From: Gambelia wislizenii
Lineage: Eukaryota > Chordata > Lepidosauria > Squamata > Crotaphytidae
Assembly (NCBI GenBank): GCA_030847615.1
Contig: JAUMIR010000001.1
Span: 182,113,001 to 182,177,000, forward strand
Reading direction: 5' to 3'
Length of the DNA stretch: 64,000 bases
The translations under genes were made by a program, and so were the position numbers. Below are positions 53,516-64,000 of the stretch, piece by piece. The stretch's first letter is position 1. Every line of letters begins with the position of its first letter. The notes below the pieces were generated by a model, which was given only the letters and a program-made list of their open reading frames with translations, searched no databases and had not been told where the DNA came from.

Positions 53516-54010
53516 TTGCTGTTGCTATGTACCTTCAGGTCAATGGCAACTTATGGCAACTCTCTCCAAGGATTTTCTGAGCAAGATTTGTTCAGAGCAA
53601 GATTTGAGCAAGATTTGCCCTGGTGGCGCAGTGGTTAAATGCCAGTACTGCAAGCCACCACGTTGCAAGTTCGATTCCAGCGGGCTCCAAGATTCACTCA
53701 GCCTTCCATCCTTTCGTAGGTCAGTAAATTGAGTACCCAGCTTGTGGGGGCAATTAGCTAACACACATTGGAAACTGCTTAATGTGGTGTAGATGTGTAA
53801 ATAGCTATTGCTTAAAACAATTTTTAAGCCGCTCTGATAGCTTTGTGGCTGAAGAGCGGGGTATAAATAAATAAATAAATAAGAGGAGATTTAGTATTGT
53901 TTTCTGGTAAGGCAGAAAGTGTGTGACTTGCTCAAGCGCACCCTGTAGGTTTCTATGACTGACCAGGAATTTATACCCTAGTTTCCCAGAGTCCTAGATC
54001 AAAGCTCAAA
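53516..54010 (-). mobile_element. CORE-type SINE interrupted by a Sauria SINE
   Basis: The left part (GTTGCTATGTACCTTCAGGT, TTCTGAGCAAGATTTGTTCA) and right part (GTGTGTGACTTGCTCAAGCG, CAGAGTCCTAGATCAAAGCT) match successive sections of the SINE at 8926. Between them lies the Sauria SINE at 53617-53886. Confidence 0.75.
53617..53886 (+). mobile_element. Sauria-type SINE, full length
   Basis: It has a tRNA-like head with an A box TGGCGCAGTGG (53621-53631) and a B box AGTTCGATTCC (53668-53678), then a body. Its tail is TAAGCCGCTCTGATAGC / GAAGAGCGGGGTATAAATAA with (AAAT)n. Flanking AGATTT on both sides is a possible target duplication. Such SINEs are known from squamates and carry a Bov-B-like tail. 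The A and B boxes could still support polymerase III. Confidence 0.85.
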
Positions 54011-54540
54011 CAACATCGGTTCTCAATAGATGAACTAGCATGTGTTTAATATAAACTCTTATAAAGTGGGTTTGGCCTAAGGACACAATAAATTTCAGAG
54101 GTGGGATTTAGCTGGACTGAAAGCACCACAGTGGGATGGAGGTATCCAAACAGTTACTCTCATTGGACCTTAGATGCAATTGGTGCCAAATTGGAGTACA
54201 AGCTAAGTATGCTACAGTTTGAGGTCTTGGGGGTGAGGGCTTCTAAATAAAAAAAAAATAGAAACATAGAGATGGAGATACAGTCAGTGTAATACTCTGG
54301 GTTTCAATTAATGTGGCATAGCTTGTAGCCATGGCATGTCTTTTCACAGCTTTGGATGCAATGTTAAAAGTTTTGCAGCCTGTTGTAAAAGTCTGTTGTT
54401 TTCAGCAAAGGCCTAACTCCAACTGTTAATCCAAATTAGAGTAGACTGACTGAGCCAATGAGACTTGCCTCCACGTTGGCACACCATTCAGGTATGGGTT
54501 TACTCAGCTGAGACAAAACTAGGGGATGAGGAGAGAGGAT
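54011..54540. other. No recognisable gene or repeat
   Basis: Unassigned, with an A-run near 54249. Confidence 0.4.
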
Positions 54541-54545
54541 TATGT

Positions 54546-55008
54546 TGTCAGGGGGTGAAAGGACACTCAATCCCTGACAGAAGCAAAAAATGCATCTCAG
54601 CAGACTTAGCAGCAACCCGTTCCCAAGAATACTCACACACAGAGTGTTTTGACATCCAAATGAACAGGAGACACTTTTATTCAAGTTCAAGCAGTTGTAA
54701 TATATACAGATATATATACTCGGCAGACAAACTGCTTCACCAGACATCCAAGAATCTCAAGAGAAAGAATGCTATGGACTGAGCCTTCTTTTATACAGAT
54801 TTACAGGGCATTGGCTCCCTCAACCACATGGGTGCATTACATCAGATTTTGCACTCCAGACTCTATCCTGAGGCTATGCCCTCCAGTAACCTTCTTGTGC
54901 AGCTGTGGCCTCAAGGCTAGCATGACTTGGCAGTTCCTTGGCCTCAGCCATCATGACTCAGCAGTTGTTTGGCCATTTTCTATGTAGTTCAGTCTCTAAC
55001 TCCTGACA
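54546..55008 (-). repeat. Solo copia-type LTR
   Basis: It begins TGTCAGGGGGTG and ends CTCCTGACA; TATGT lies on both sides (54541-54545 and 55009-55013), a 5-bp target duplication. On the minus strand the LTR starts TGTCAGGAGTTAGAG. It has TATAAAAG at about 54795-54788, and a TCTGGTGAAGCAGTTTGT block also present in the LTRs at 21796 and 24805, then AATAAAAG at 54681-54674. 463 bp. The internal part was lost, as happens by LTR-LTR recombination. Confidence 0.8.
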
Positions 55009-55015
55009 TATGTGA

Positions 55016-55125
55016 CCCTCCAGATCTTGATGAATGGCAACTCCCAGCAGTCCTCACCATCAGCTATACATACTGGCTAGGGCTGCTGAAAAGTTTAATG
55101 CAATAACACATCCCCCATCCCTGCA
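55016..55125. repeat. Short repeat, GTTGTTGGACT family
   Basis: CCCTCCAGATCTTGATGAAT, GGCAACTCCCAGCAGTCCTC and ACTGGCTAGGGCTGCTGA match the family at 27191 in inverted order. The solo LTR lies directly against it. Confidence 0.55.
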
Positions 55126-56441
55126 ACAGGAATCAGGCCACACGCTGCTTCAACCATTAAAGATAAGCATATGTTTCTAGTGTTTTCTTCTCTCGTCCAA
55201 AAAAAAAATTCAGTGTTGCTTCTGGACTTCCCATGTCCAAGAGATTAAAGAGCCTTAAACACTATTCCTTCTCTCTCTCTCTCTCTCTCAGAAATTGATT
55301 ATAGGAATATTTGTCTCTTGGCATAAGATAAGTAGATGGCCTTAAAAAGCATTTGATCCTGTGCATAGCTCAGCCTGTTACAGACATACACAAACACACA
55401 CTCACATTACTGACAATCATCATAGCGAAAGATCCAACAGCAAGAGATGAAAATGTTTTCCTTTGCTATACAACATGAAGTGGTAAGTGAGAGATGATAC
55501 AAGTTCTGTGGGGGATCAAGAAGGTTATGTAGTCACAGATGGTGGAAATGGAACTAACATTTGTGTTTCACTGTTTATCAAAGACAGTGAGGAAGGCATG
55601 AAAACAAGACTTTATTTATTTATTTATTGTCCATGGCGATATGAAATAATAATGGAGCTGCTCTATGATCACAAAATAAATTAAGCCACTTCAAACCTGG
55701 GAAGTTTTCATCATGTTCCAAACATTCTAGAGCAGATGGGAGGCGAAGCACATGATTAAAGTTGAGAAAATTGACTTGTATTTTCAAGTCCTCACTGATA
55801 ATAGTGGTCTCTACAGAATGAAGAGAAGAGAGGTTGATGAAAGCCACTTTTTTTAAAAGGAAGAAAGGAGCAAATGGTCAGAACAGAGTTTCTCTAGCTG
55901 AGCAAGAAGGAGGGAAAAAAGCTTTAGTAAAACTTGCTTCCTTGTCATGGCTTAAATCCAAAAGGGCATATTGAGTGCCCATTTTCTACACCTGTTACTT
56001 TTTTTTTCCTGAGGCACATTTTCAAAAAGCAAAATCTTCTTAGAACTCACAACATTTTCTTTGAACTTCTCTAACTTAGCCAATTAAGTTCAAGAGTTAT
56101 TCAAAAAGGAAGCCTGAGAGAAGAAATTGCACTCATGGTCCAGCATTTTCCTCTTTCAAAGGGTATCAGGCCTAACCTATTTGAACTTGGAGGAATTCAA
56201 AGAAAAGTTCAAAGATCCAGGGAAGAGGGAGACTTGAAAATATAGCTCAGGGAGAGGGAAAAAATGCATGTGATCTGAAGATGCTCATGCCTCTCTTTGG
56301 ACCTTGTTTTTCTCAGAATTGTGAAAGAAGTAAGTCACTCCCACAGTTCCTTTTTTAGAAAAGAAAGCAGGGAGGCTGGCAGGCCAGCTGGATGGCCAAG
56401 TACTAAAAACCAGTTGTATAAAATTAGACATTACTACCAAA
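55126..56441. other. Unassigned, with (CT)n at 55268-55290
   Basis: A short CT microsatellite. No gene; frames at 55487-55684 and 55620-55847 have no domain. Confidence 0.4.
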
Positions 56442-57235
56442 TGTTACTGTAAGAGGTGGGGGTGCTTTAGAGACCCACCCATGATATCAAAACCTAAACA
56501 GTATGCCTACAAGAGGAGGGTAACTGCGGGGATCCTTTCATCTATGTATACCAGTACTAACTGCAGAGAACTCCAGATTAAGGTGTTTTAATTGGAAATA
56601 ACACAAAATGCATTCACACATGCGACACATGTTCCTAAGAACCACACAAGGGACTTTTCAGATGTACCTTAAATCTGGAAGGAGCCGTTGGGAGAAGAAT
56701 GCAGCTGCTCCACAGCAGGGGGCAGTTTCTTATGACACCATCCCTCTCGCATTACCCTCCATGTTTCTTCCGTGTCACATGGAAGGAAAAGGTGCCACTT
56801 TTTATTCATGAAGAACTTCCAAGGCTATTGAGGAGTAGTAAGCAGGAAGATTGGATAGAAGAAGAGAATCAGGGAAAACAGGGTGATGGTTGCCAGTCTT
56901 GAAGAGCAAAGTACTCAGACAGAAGTCTGCGGGTGGCACTGGAGGTTCTTATCCAGAGGCACACTGAGAAAGAGAGTGGCCTGGTTGTCCACAATGGTAC
57001 ACATTTCTATTGTTGGGGGACTAATATTTATACCCTGCTTCATATCCTGAAGGGATACTCTGGCTATGACAAATCCTAGATGGATTTCCCACCAGGTCAA
57101 TAAAGGAAACTGAAACTCACATGATTGTGTTAACAGCTGGGATATAGAAATTGATTGGCTTATGACAACCTCACAATGCAGGATAGAAGGGGGTTCTGAG
57201 ATTTCCATGGGACTGGGGTTGGGAAAGGTCACTTC
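56442..57235 (-). repeat. LTR, TGTTACC family, copy C (truncated)
   Basis: It begins TGTTACTGTAAGAGG; GGTGCTTTAGAGACCCACCC and ATGTATACCAGTACTAACTG match copies A and B. A minus-strand TATA (GGGTATAAATATT) is near 57030. The end is lost past GGAAAGGTCAC at 57230. It is the most diverged of the three. Confidence 0.5.
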
Positions 57236-57554
57236 ACTGTTTGGTTGGATGACTCATTGCTGAGGTGCCCAAGAAGGAATTGCCACATGCCTCTTTAACA
57301 GCTTTGTTTACAAGGAGCTTCCACATAATCCTAGTGTGGGCTTGCTTTGCCAAAATATTTCTATGACACATCCCAGATCCTCTGACCTTAACCTGACCTC
57401 TTTTTAGATCACCTCAGTCAACTTGACCCCTAGAAGTATCCAATATTTCCCATTATGAGATATTATAGGGAGGGGGTAATAGAGCATGCTAACACAAAGA
57501 TATAGGTATTGATCACTTCAAAATATTCAGGACATGCCCTGTCCTGAATATATG
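57236..57554. other. No recognisable gene or repeat
   Basis: Unassigned. The word TATTCAGGACATGCCCTGTC at 57524 and CTGAATA just after it form a short palindrome. Confidence 0.4.
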
Positions 57555-58036
57555 AAACCAGCGGTTTATCTACACAGGCCAAATACCGCGGCTTTCCCCA
57601 TTCCAGAGCCATGCAGCCCAGATGATGGACTGGGCAGTCCTTATGACCCCCAGGGCAGATGCAAGGCAGGAATGAGGGCATGTGGGATAGGACCCTTTAC
57701 CACATTTTAAGATAACACCCAGTTTAATCCAGTGCTACTGGGATGGAACAGATCAGGCCCCATGTGTCCACGGTAACCCATCCTGGCAGGCAGGCCCTTG
57801 ATGCTGCTGCCAATTCCCCTTGGTTTGTCAGGCCTGGGCCTTGTCACATTCAGGGGGCTTGTCCGGCTTCTGCTACCCAAAATCAGCAGAGCAGGGAAAA
57901 TGGCCATGGCTGCAGCAACAGGCCTGTATTCCTGTGTGGACTCTCACCCATTTTGTTCAGGTAACAGGGGCAGAACAGGCCACCTCCGCAGCCAGCAAGA
58001 AGCCAGCATATCCTGGTGAGTGTAGATAAGCCCTAA
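57555..58036. mobile_element. Non-autonomous DNA element with GGGCTTATC ends, copy 2
   Basis: It begins AGCGGTTTATCTACACAGG and ends GTGAGTGTAGATAAGCCCT. The order of GGGCAGTCCTTATGACCCCC, TGGGATAGGACCCTTTACCA and AGCCAGCATATCCTGGTG follows copy 1 at 37078. About 480 bp. Confidence 0.7.
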
Positions 58037-58640
58037 GAGAATAGAGTAAATCTCCTCCCATTTTTAAAAAATCTATTATCTTCAACTTCACACCTTATAG
58101 TTGGATATGCTATGTTTTTTTTAAAAAAATGAAGAATTTTCTCTTTGTGCATTGTCTACTGAAATCATATGCAAGTAGAAGTTTTCAGAAATAAAATGTG
58201 GCTGAAGTGCTTCAGTTCTGTATGCAACCTTTTCTAAATAAAAAAATCTTAAATAATTCAAATATAGAATCACTGAGGAAGGAGTGGAAATATACAATGG
58301 AAGTTTTTAGTGAATTATTTAAAGTTCCGAGGAATTATTTTGCAGGGACTTCAATACAAAACAGTTTTATTTCCTTATGACATAGCTAGCACAATTGTTT
58401 TGAGAACATGTTCTAACTGCATTTTATTGACACCCCATAGGAAAGGTATAAAATGGTAAGATGAAAGACAATGAGCTGGTTTCTGAGAACTTTCACAGAG
58501 GGTTCCTGTTGCTAAGGCAACACTGTTTTTCTTCATTCGTAGGTTTTCCATCTATCTATCTATCCATCCATCTATCTATCTTAGGATCTCTCAAACAGTA
58601 AGGATCATACTGTGGAGTCCTATAAAATAGAATAACACTA
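58037..58640. other. Unassigned, with (TCTA)n at 58550-58580
   Basis: A short tetranucleotide array (TCTATCTATC, with ATCC variants). No gene. Confidence 0.5.
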
Positions 58641-58643
58641 CAT

Positions 58644-58835
58644 TGTTGTTGCATTCCTTCAAGTTGTTTGTGTCTTATGGCAACCCTAAAAGTGAACCTA
58701 TCATGTGGTTTTCTGTGATTGAGAGTGTGCAACTTGGACAAGGTCACCCAGTGGGTTTTCATGGCTGAGCTGGGATTCAAATTCTGGTTTTCAGAGGTGT
58801 AGTCCTACATTTAAACTACCACACTATATTATTTG
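58644..58835 (-). mobile_element. CORE-type SINE with an internal deletion
   Basis: TTGTTGTTGCATTCCTTCAA, CTTATGGCAACCCTAAAAGT, then GGTCACCCAGTGGGTTTTCA and GGGATTCAAATTCTGG, in the order of the SINE at 8926 but lacking the section around AGATTTGTTCAGAG. Confidence 0.75.
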
Positions 58836-58862
58836 GTAATAGGAATTTTAATAACATTCTAG

Positions 58863-58945
58863 GATAGGCTTGGAGATCATGCAGTCCTGCAGATGCTGCT
58901 GGACTACAGTTTCCAGCAGCCTTAGCCAGTGTAGTAAATGGAGAA
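58863..58945. repeat. Short repeat, GTTGTTGGACT family
   Basis: GCAGATGCTGCTGGACTACA and TTTCCAGCAGCCTTAGCCAG match the family at 27191 and 55016. Confidence 0.5.
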
Positions 58946-59461
58946 AAAGACTGGGAGTTAGAGTCCAGGAGCATTTAGAGAGCCACATGATTCCCGCCTC
59001 TTCTCTAAAAGGATTTGATTTACTTGGACACACTGTGTAAATCCTGAAATTAACTTAACAGAAATGGGTATGTGTGTTTGTGTGTGCATGTGGGAAAATA
59101 ACACATACACATCACAATGTTTCTAGATATTATTAGAACTGGCTTCCCTTCACCCTTCCTTGAGAATCTAGCTTTATCTCATTAAATATATTCCAGTGTA
59201 CATGGAAACTAATTCTTGCAACAATAGGTTACCTGATTCAATAAACTGGAGCAAGTTGTTTCACACGTGTTGTCCCTCTGTGGAAATGAAGGAACTTTTT
59301 TTTCTGTAAGAGAAAGAAATGTGTAGGCAAGTCTTCACGGATATCTGTGAATCAGGCCCTGTACTACATAGGAAAGTGGGAAATTGCCTACCAGCCAGCC
59401 AGCCAGTTGGTCCCTCTGCTCAATGAGCATCCTGTCATCCTGTTAGTGGAATATGGCAATG
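58946..59461. other. No recognisable gene or repeat
   Basis: Unassigned. A CCAGCCAGCCAGCCAG run is at 59392-59406. Confidence 0.4.
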
Positions 59462-60376
59462 TGTTACCCTAAATGCCCGGGGATCTTAAGGACCCACCAA
59501 ATATTGATATTAATTTGGGGAATTAATATACTCAGCTAGGCTATGTGAGAGGGGACAAAAGATAGCAGGAACTTTGACCTATGTATATCAGTAATCAGTA
59601 GGAGATGTTAAGCTAGATAGTACAATTATCAATCTTTATTTGAGAAAACAATAATAACAATATTCACACACACACAGGATTCAAGCATTCATGCAAGGCT
59701 AAGGAATAAAGTATGAAATATTGTGATAGAGGAATAGAGGGGGGAGGCTGCTTTGGGGTGATACTGTACTGAGCTGAGGAGTTGAGGTCATGGAGGAAGC
59801 CAGCAGAGTGGGGGTTCCAAAGCTGGAAGAGCTACATAGTCAGATGTAGAGTTCAGAAGTAGGGAAACTATGTGCGCTTGAGTGGGGTTTTGAGGGTGTG
59901 TGTTTTTTCTTTTTTCTTTTTGTTTTTTGGTCAATAGTTTCCTTCAGGGGATGGGATTCAGGGTGAAAGACTTCTTGGAGGGCCTCAAGGCAAGACTATG
60001 AACACTCCAGATATGTTAAAGGCACTTAATGTGTGGAAACTTTGTAATTGAATAGAGGAGGTAACTTTCTTTGTTTAGGGGAAGGTCAAAGGTATGAGGA
60101 ATCTTTACAGATTTGAGCATTTCAGCTTTAGGCTGACAGGATTAGCCAGGTGTCCAGGCACGTAGCTGCCTTGCAAATTATCCTTCTTTCATATTTGGGC
60201 TGGCCCCTCCTTAGTGCATTCCTGAATGAGTCTGAATGCTAATCTTTGGGATTCCTGGTTTTGGAATTTCCCCAGCTTTACTGGCCACACTACATGAAAG
60301 GTCACATTTGACCTAATTATTAAATATTGCCAAATTATTATAGATATGGGGCAGGGGGGTGTCAGGGTAGGTAACA
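59462..60376 (-). repeat. Solo LTR, TGTTACC family, copy B
   Basis: It begins TGTTACCCTAAATGCCCGG and ends AGGTAACA; the outer 4 bases (AATG and ATTG) are alike but not identical. A minus-strand AATAAA lies at about 59641-59636. About 915 bp. It matches copy A almost throughout, with a polypyrimidine insertion near 59903. Confidence 0.65.
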
Positions 60377-61250
60377 ATTGTAATGCCAGTGTATGCCTTT
60401 TGTTGTTGTTATAGTAGAGAGAGGAATTCAACTCCCCCTTACAACAGCCCCCACCTCCTCAAAGCTTACCTGTTGCCTGTGCCTGCCCAACATGACCCGT
60501 CAGTGGAGAGTTGACGGCAGTGGAAAAGAATCTAGCTATGCCCCTATTGTCAGATGCACAATGACAACGGCATCCCCTAGGTCGTCTGGAGATCCTGGAG
60601 GATGCCTTTACTGTTGTATATCCAGCTACAGAGACACACAGTCAGATGCTCCCCCAACACCCCTGTGCTCCACAGTTCACTAAACAACCAGGCTGGGGGT
60701 AAGGGCTCCAGGCAATACATGAGTCCTGTGGTAGAGGAGAAGGGAGATGTATTATAGTTTCACCTAAGCAGGACTTTATACTTCGTCTCCCCATTTGGGA
60801 TTTTGGCCATAGGCTGCACCACATGGAGCAATGTAATGTTATCCGTTACAGTAGTGGATCTGAGAAAGTCAGCACTTATGTACATTGCATTGATTCAGTT
60901 TACGTCCTCTAGCTGGGACTAACAGTGGTATTTAGAACAGGGGGAGGGGGAAGAAATAATTCTTATTTCCCAGTCTGGGATTCCTGGGCACTGCTTCAGT
61001 TGCTAATATCATCTTTTAAGTCAGCAACAGTCAGTCAGTTCTGAAACTCTGTTTAGCAAAAGCCCTACCATCATTCTTCTCTTTTAGCCAGAGAAATGTC
61101 AGGGACAGGAATGGTTCATGTGATTATCACAATAACATCATCACTGTGGCTCTCATTATACAGTACTTTGGATGCATTTGAGAAGGGCTCTACCATTTAC
61201 TATAGCATCAGGTGGTGTGGTTTTGGTTTTTTTTAAGTGCACATCTTCTT
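60377..61250. other. Unassigned; an open frame at 60393-60683
   Basis: This stretch is more GC-rich than its neighbours, and a 96-codon plus-strand frame is open, but I recognise no domain. No splice-site pattern supports it. Confidence 0.4.
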
Positions 61251-61472
61251 AGGCTGCTACACACTGCAGAAATGATGCAGTTTGACACTGCTTTAACTGC
61301 CATGGCTCAAAGCTGTGGAATTCTGGGATTTGTAGTTTTCTGCAATGTTTAGCCTCCTTTAGCAGAGTGCTCTGGTGCCACAACAAACTACAAATTGCAG
61401 GAATCCACAGGATGGAGTCATGATAGTTAAAGTGGTGTCAAACTGCATTATTTCTCAGTGTGGCAACAGCCT
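61251..61472. mobile_element. Palindromic hAT-type MITE, copy 2
   Basis: AGGCTGCTACACACTGCAG and TGATGCAGTTTGACACTGCT on the left pair with GGTGTCAAACTGCATTATTT and CAGTGTGGCAACAGCCT on the right. Inner words GGGATTTGTAGTTTTCTG and ACAACAAACTACAAATTGCA are inverted too. 222 bp. Same family as 18795-19006. Confidence 0.8.
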
Positions 61473-62430
61473 TGCAGTAAATTGCAGTTCTTAACATCCA
61501 AGAGGATACTCTGAACATGGACAACCCTATAGTGTCCAATGTACTTATGAAAAACTCTTGATAATCTTCCTCCTCTCTCTCCCTTTTTTCCTTTTGCATT
61601 GTGATGTTTAGATTATGAGGCACTAGTCATGAGTTGTCTTGATGATGATGATGATGAATGCTACTACTACTACATCATGTAAGCTACTCTGGAACCCTTT
61701 TCAGTCAAAGGATGGGCAAAAATAAATAAATCTCAAAATTAGTAATCAATCTTATGAAAGTCCTCTTTTTTCCATACCTGCTTTGGGTATCTAACACACA
61801 GCTACACTCAGGTCAGCAGCATCAGCAAAATTAGCACACAGACCACTGTGTTCTTGTTGTAAATTCAGCTCTGTGAAATATTAGCTTGGTTAATGAGCAA
61901 GTTTTTCCCCTTTCAATAGATTCACACCAATTCTACTCTCTTATTCAAGGAAGAAAACTCATCTTTATGAAGATAAATGTGCTGAGATAGAAAGCTGAGA
62001 GAAACTCCAGTTCTAAGTAACCAGCTAGGATGAAAAGAAAGGGAGTCTTGTCTTTCCCTGTCTCAGTTCTTGGTAGAAAGCCAGGATGTCTTCCCTTGAG
62101 AGGACTGAGATAAACTTGTAAGGAAGTGGGGAAAGTGACCTCAGCAACTCCAAAGACTGAGTCTAGGTCAGAAAGTAAGCATCAATTGAGCAGACAAAGT
62201 ACACCCCAGTAAACCTGAAGAGATCTATCTCTCTATCTACCCAGGCAAACACATGTGTCTTGAGCATCAGCTGAGCTGCATCTTGGTCACTTTTAACAAG
62301 CAGGAAACCCAGTCAGTAAATTCCAGTCAATAAGCTCCCAGTAGTAGTGTTCTCATTCTCTAATAACAATCTAAAATGTTTGAGGAATCAAATTCTCAAG
62401 CACAAAAGCAATGTAACTATGCAGCCGTAC
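61473..62430. other. Unassigned, with short (GAT)n and (CTA)n tracts
   Basis: ATGATGATGATGATG and CTACTACTACTACA near 61644-61672. No gene. Confidence 0.4.
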
Positions 62431-62431
62431 T

Positions 62432-62524
62432 AGGAAAGGAAAGGAAAGGAAAGGAAAGGAAAGGAAAGGAAAGGAAAGGAAAGGAAAGGAAAGGAAAGGA
62501 AAGGAAAGGAAAGGAAAGGAAAGG
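62432..62524. repeat. (AGGAA)n pentanucleotide array
   Basis: About 18 perfect AGGAA units. Open frames over it read as Lys-Gly-Arg repeats and are chance. Confidence 0.95.
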
Positions 62525-64000
62525 TGGCACACAGCAGAAACAGAAACTGAGCACTATCTATACTGAGCACTAGCAGTGTAGGGTTGGGGGTCTCAGGCAA
62601 ACATGCCATACCCTCCAACATCTCACAGATGAAAGCTAGGACACATGTGGCCAAGCAACAGCAGAGAGTGTTCAAGATGGCAAAAGTTATTAATGAGGAA
62701 GAACAGACAAAGTAGGAGAGGCTGCAGCAGTTTGCTTTTGCCTAAACCTACAGGGAAGGGCGAGATTCTGACCTGACCAATCCTCTCCCCCTGCTGAGTT
62801 AATTTAGTCCAAACTACAGTATGCCATTGGCTAGCAATGCTTGAGACCAGAGCAACTCTACCAGGTGAACAGCTCACTGCTAGCTATTCCGAACCTTGTA
62901 CTATGCTAGTGCCTAGCCTTGTCTGGACTGCTTCTCAGTTGGAAATCCTATGGGGGAGGGGGGCAAACCAGGAGTCAGCCCTGTCCCTGCATCCACAAAG
63001 GTGTGAAGGAGAGGACTTCCTGTGACAGGACCCCTTTTCCCCTCAGTTAACTTTCTGGTGCATTGCCACCTTGAAATGGCAACCTTGAGTTATTCTGCCT
63101 CCTTTTCTGTGGTAAATTCATTTCAGAAAATGGACAGCAGATATAGAAGCTTCTCAGCCCAGCTGGCTTAATTGCTCAGGGGTTTGTTTTGCGGCGGGTG
63201 GAGGTGGTATTATTTAACCAGCATGGGCCTTAATTTTCTGCTGCAAAAGCAAGTTATTGTGGCGCTCCTAGCTATGCAACTTAATGATAGCTCCCCATCG
63301 TATCTATTCCCCATTAAACAAGTGGCACATTAGAAGTCCAGTTGCAAGAAAGCTGTGCTTTGATTTGCCCATTGTATTGCATTGTGAGCTGGGAATGTCC
63401 TGTGGAGGTGAACAGATGAGAACATTTTGTTAAGAGCCCAACCACAATGCCTCCTCTGTAGGTTGGCCACTCAAGGCTTTCTTTCCTCCCTATTGGTGCA
63501 CCGGTGGTATAAGATTAGGGTCAGTTCTGAAAATATCTGGAAAGCTTCATTGTTATCTAATAGTTTTTTTACCCTGTAGGGAAGAACATTTAAACATAAA
63601 GAAAAAAGGAAGTGCATAAAGCCTTAACAATACTGAATGATCTTTTTAACCTCTCTTGAATGCCATCTTTATTTTATTTTTTCTGAGAGGGAAGGAAGAA
63701 GAGATTACATGTGTTGTTTGTTCTTTCTATAGCAGTTAACTGCAGTTTAAATGGCATGAAGAACAGCAAAGGCAAAAAGAAATCAGGCTCTGCCAGTTAC
63801 ACAGACTCAAAGTCCCAGTGATTTAAAGAGGCTAGCAGTGACTCAAAGTAGGCATACAACATTTGATCCCAGGTGTTTTAGTAGTCCAATTTCACATACT
63901 CACCTTAAACTAGGTCATGAAAAAGCCAAAGTTCTCACAGTACCATTGCCAAACAGGGCATTTTTCATTGCTGAGAAGGTTCATCTCTGCCAAAAGTAAT
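62525..64000. other. No recognisable gene or repeat
   Basis: Mostly non-repetitive. The part around 63150-63560 has balanced composition, no repeat words and no coding signal, so conserved non-coding DNA is possible but unproven. Confidence 0.4.

Noticed and set aside
53617..53700. Possible tRNA gene
   Set aside because: A and B boxes belong to a Sauria SINE head; no cloverleaf is complete and the Sauria tail follows.
62376..62675. Open frames over the AGGAA array
   Set aside because: Repeated Lys-Gly-Arg or Phe-Leu-Ser text comes from the pentanucleotide repeat.

Overview
The window looks like intergenic or intronic DNA from a squamate reptile (lizard or snake). I found no host protein-coding exon, rRNA gene or functional tRNA gene that I can support. 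The organism call rests on the repeats: CR1 LINEs ending in TAGAATCA octamers, L1 and L2-like LINEs, an RTE and a Bov-B-like LINE, Penelope-like elements, a Sauria-type SINE (tRNA-like head, Bov-B-like tail), a CORE/MIR-type tRNA SINE, a 5S-rRNA-derived SINE, two Ty1/copia-type LTR insertions, and many short palindromic DNA transposons. The mixture is typical of squamates; the species cannot be fixed from the sequence alone.

Layout. 1-4.8 kb: the end of a palindromic MITE, then an old L1 on the minus strand broken by a C-rich minisatellite and a probable DNA transposon. 7-13.6 kb: a truncated CR1, a CORE-SINE, and a nearly complete CR1 (minus, 9664-13565) whose ORF1 (SGNH esterase) and ORF2 (endonuclease plus reverse transcriptase) are open apart from one TAG. 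13.7-21.7 kb: an L2-like LINE end, SINE pieces, palindromic MITEs and a GC-rich block with paired CCAAT boxes. 21.8-25.3 kb: a copia-type element with two LTRs, a 5-bp target duplication, an initiator-tRNA half-molecule primer site, integrase, and no reverse transcriptase. 26.7-31 kb: MITEs, a Penelope fragment and two 226-bp mariner/Tigger-like elements. 32.7-46.5 kb: L2-like LINE pieces, long-TIR DNA elements, a fold-back element, and a CR1 split by a MITE. 45.4-60.4 kb: three copies of an unidentified LTR, a Penelope copy with two LINE insertions, facing Bov-B-like and RTE fragments, a Sauria SINE nested in a CORE-SINE, and a solo copia-type LTR. 60.4-64 kb: a palindromic MITE, an AGGAA array and non-repetitive sequence.

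How the parts relate. Autonomous and parasitic elements occur together: LINE families beside SINEs with LINE-like tails, and short terminal-inverted-repeat elements with no transposase in the window. Nested insertions give a relative order of events. The least decayed elements are the CR1 at 9.7-13.6 kb and the copia element, whose LTRs differ by roughly 3 percent (by-eye count). Open reading frames inside the minisatellite and most other short ones look like chance. Family names come from motif recognition, not database searches.
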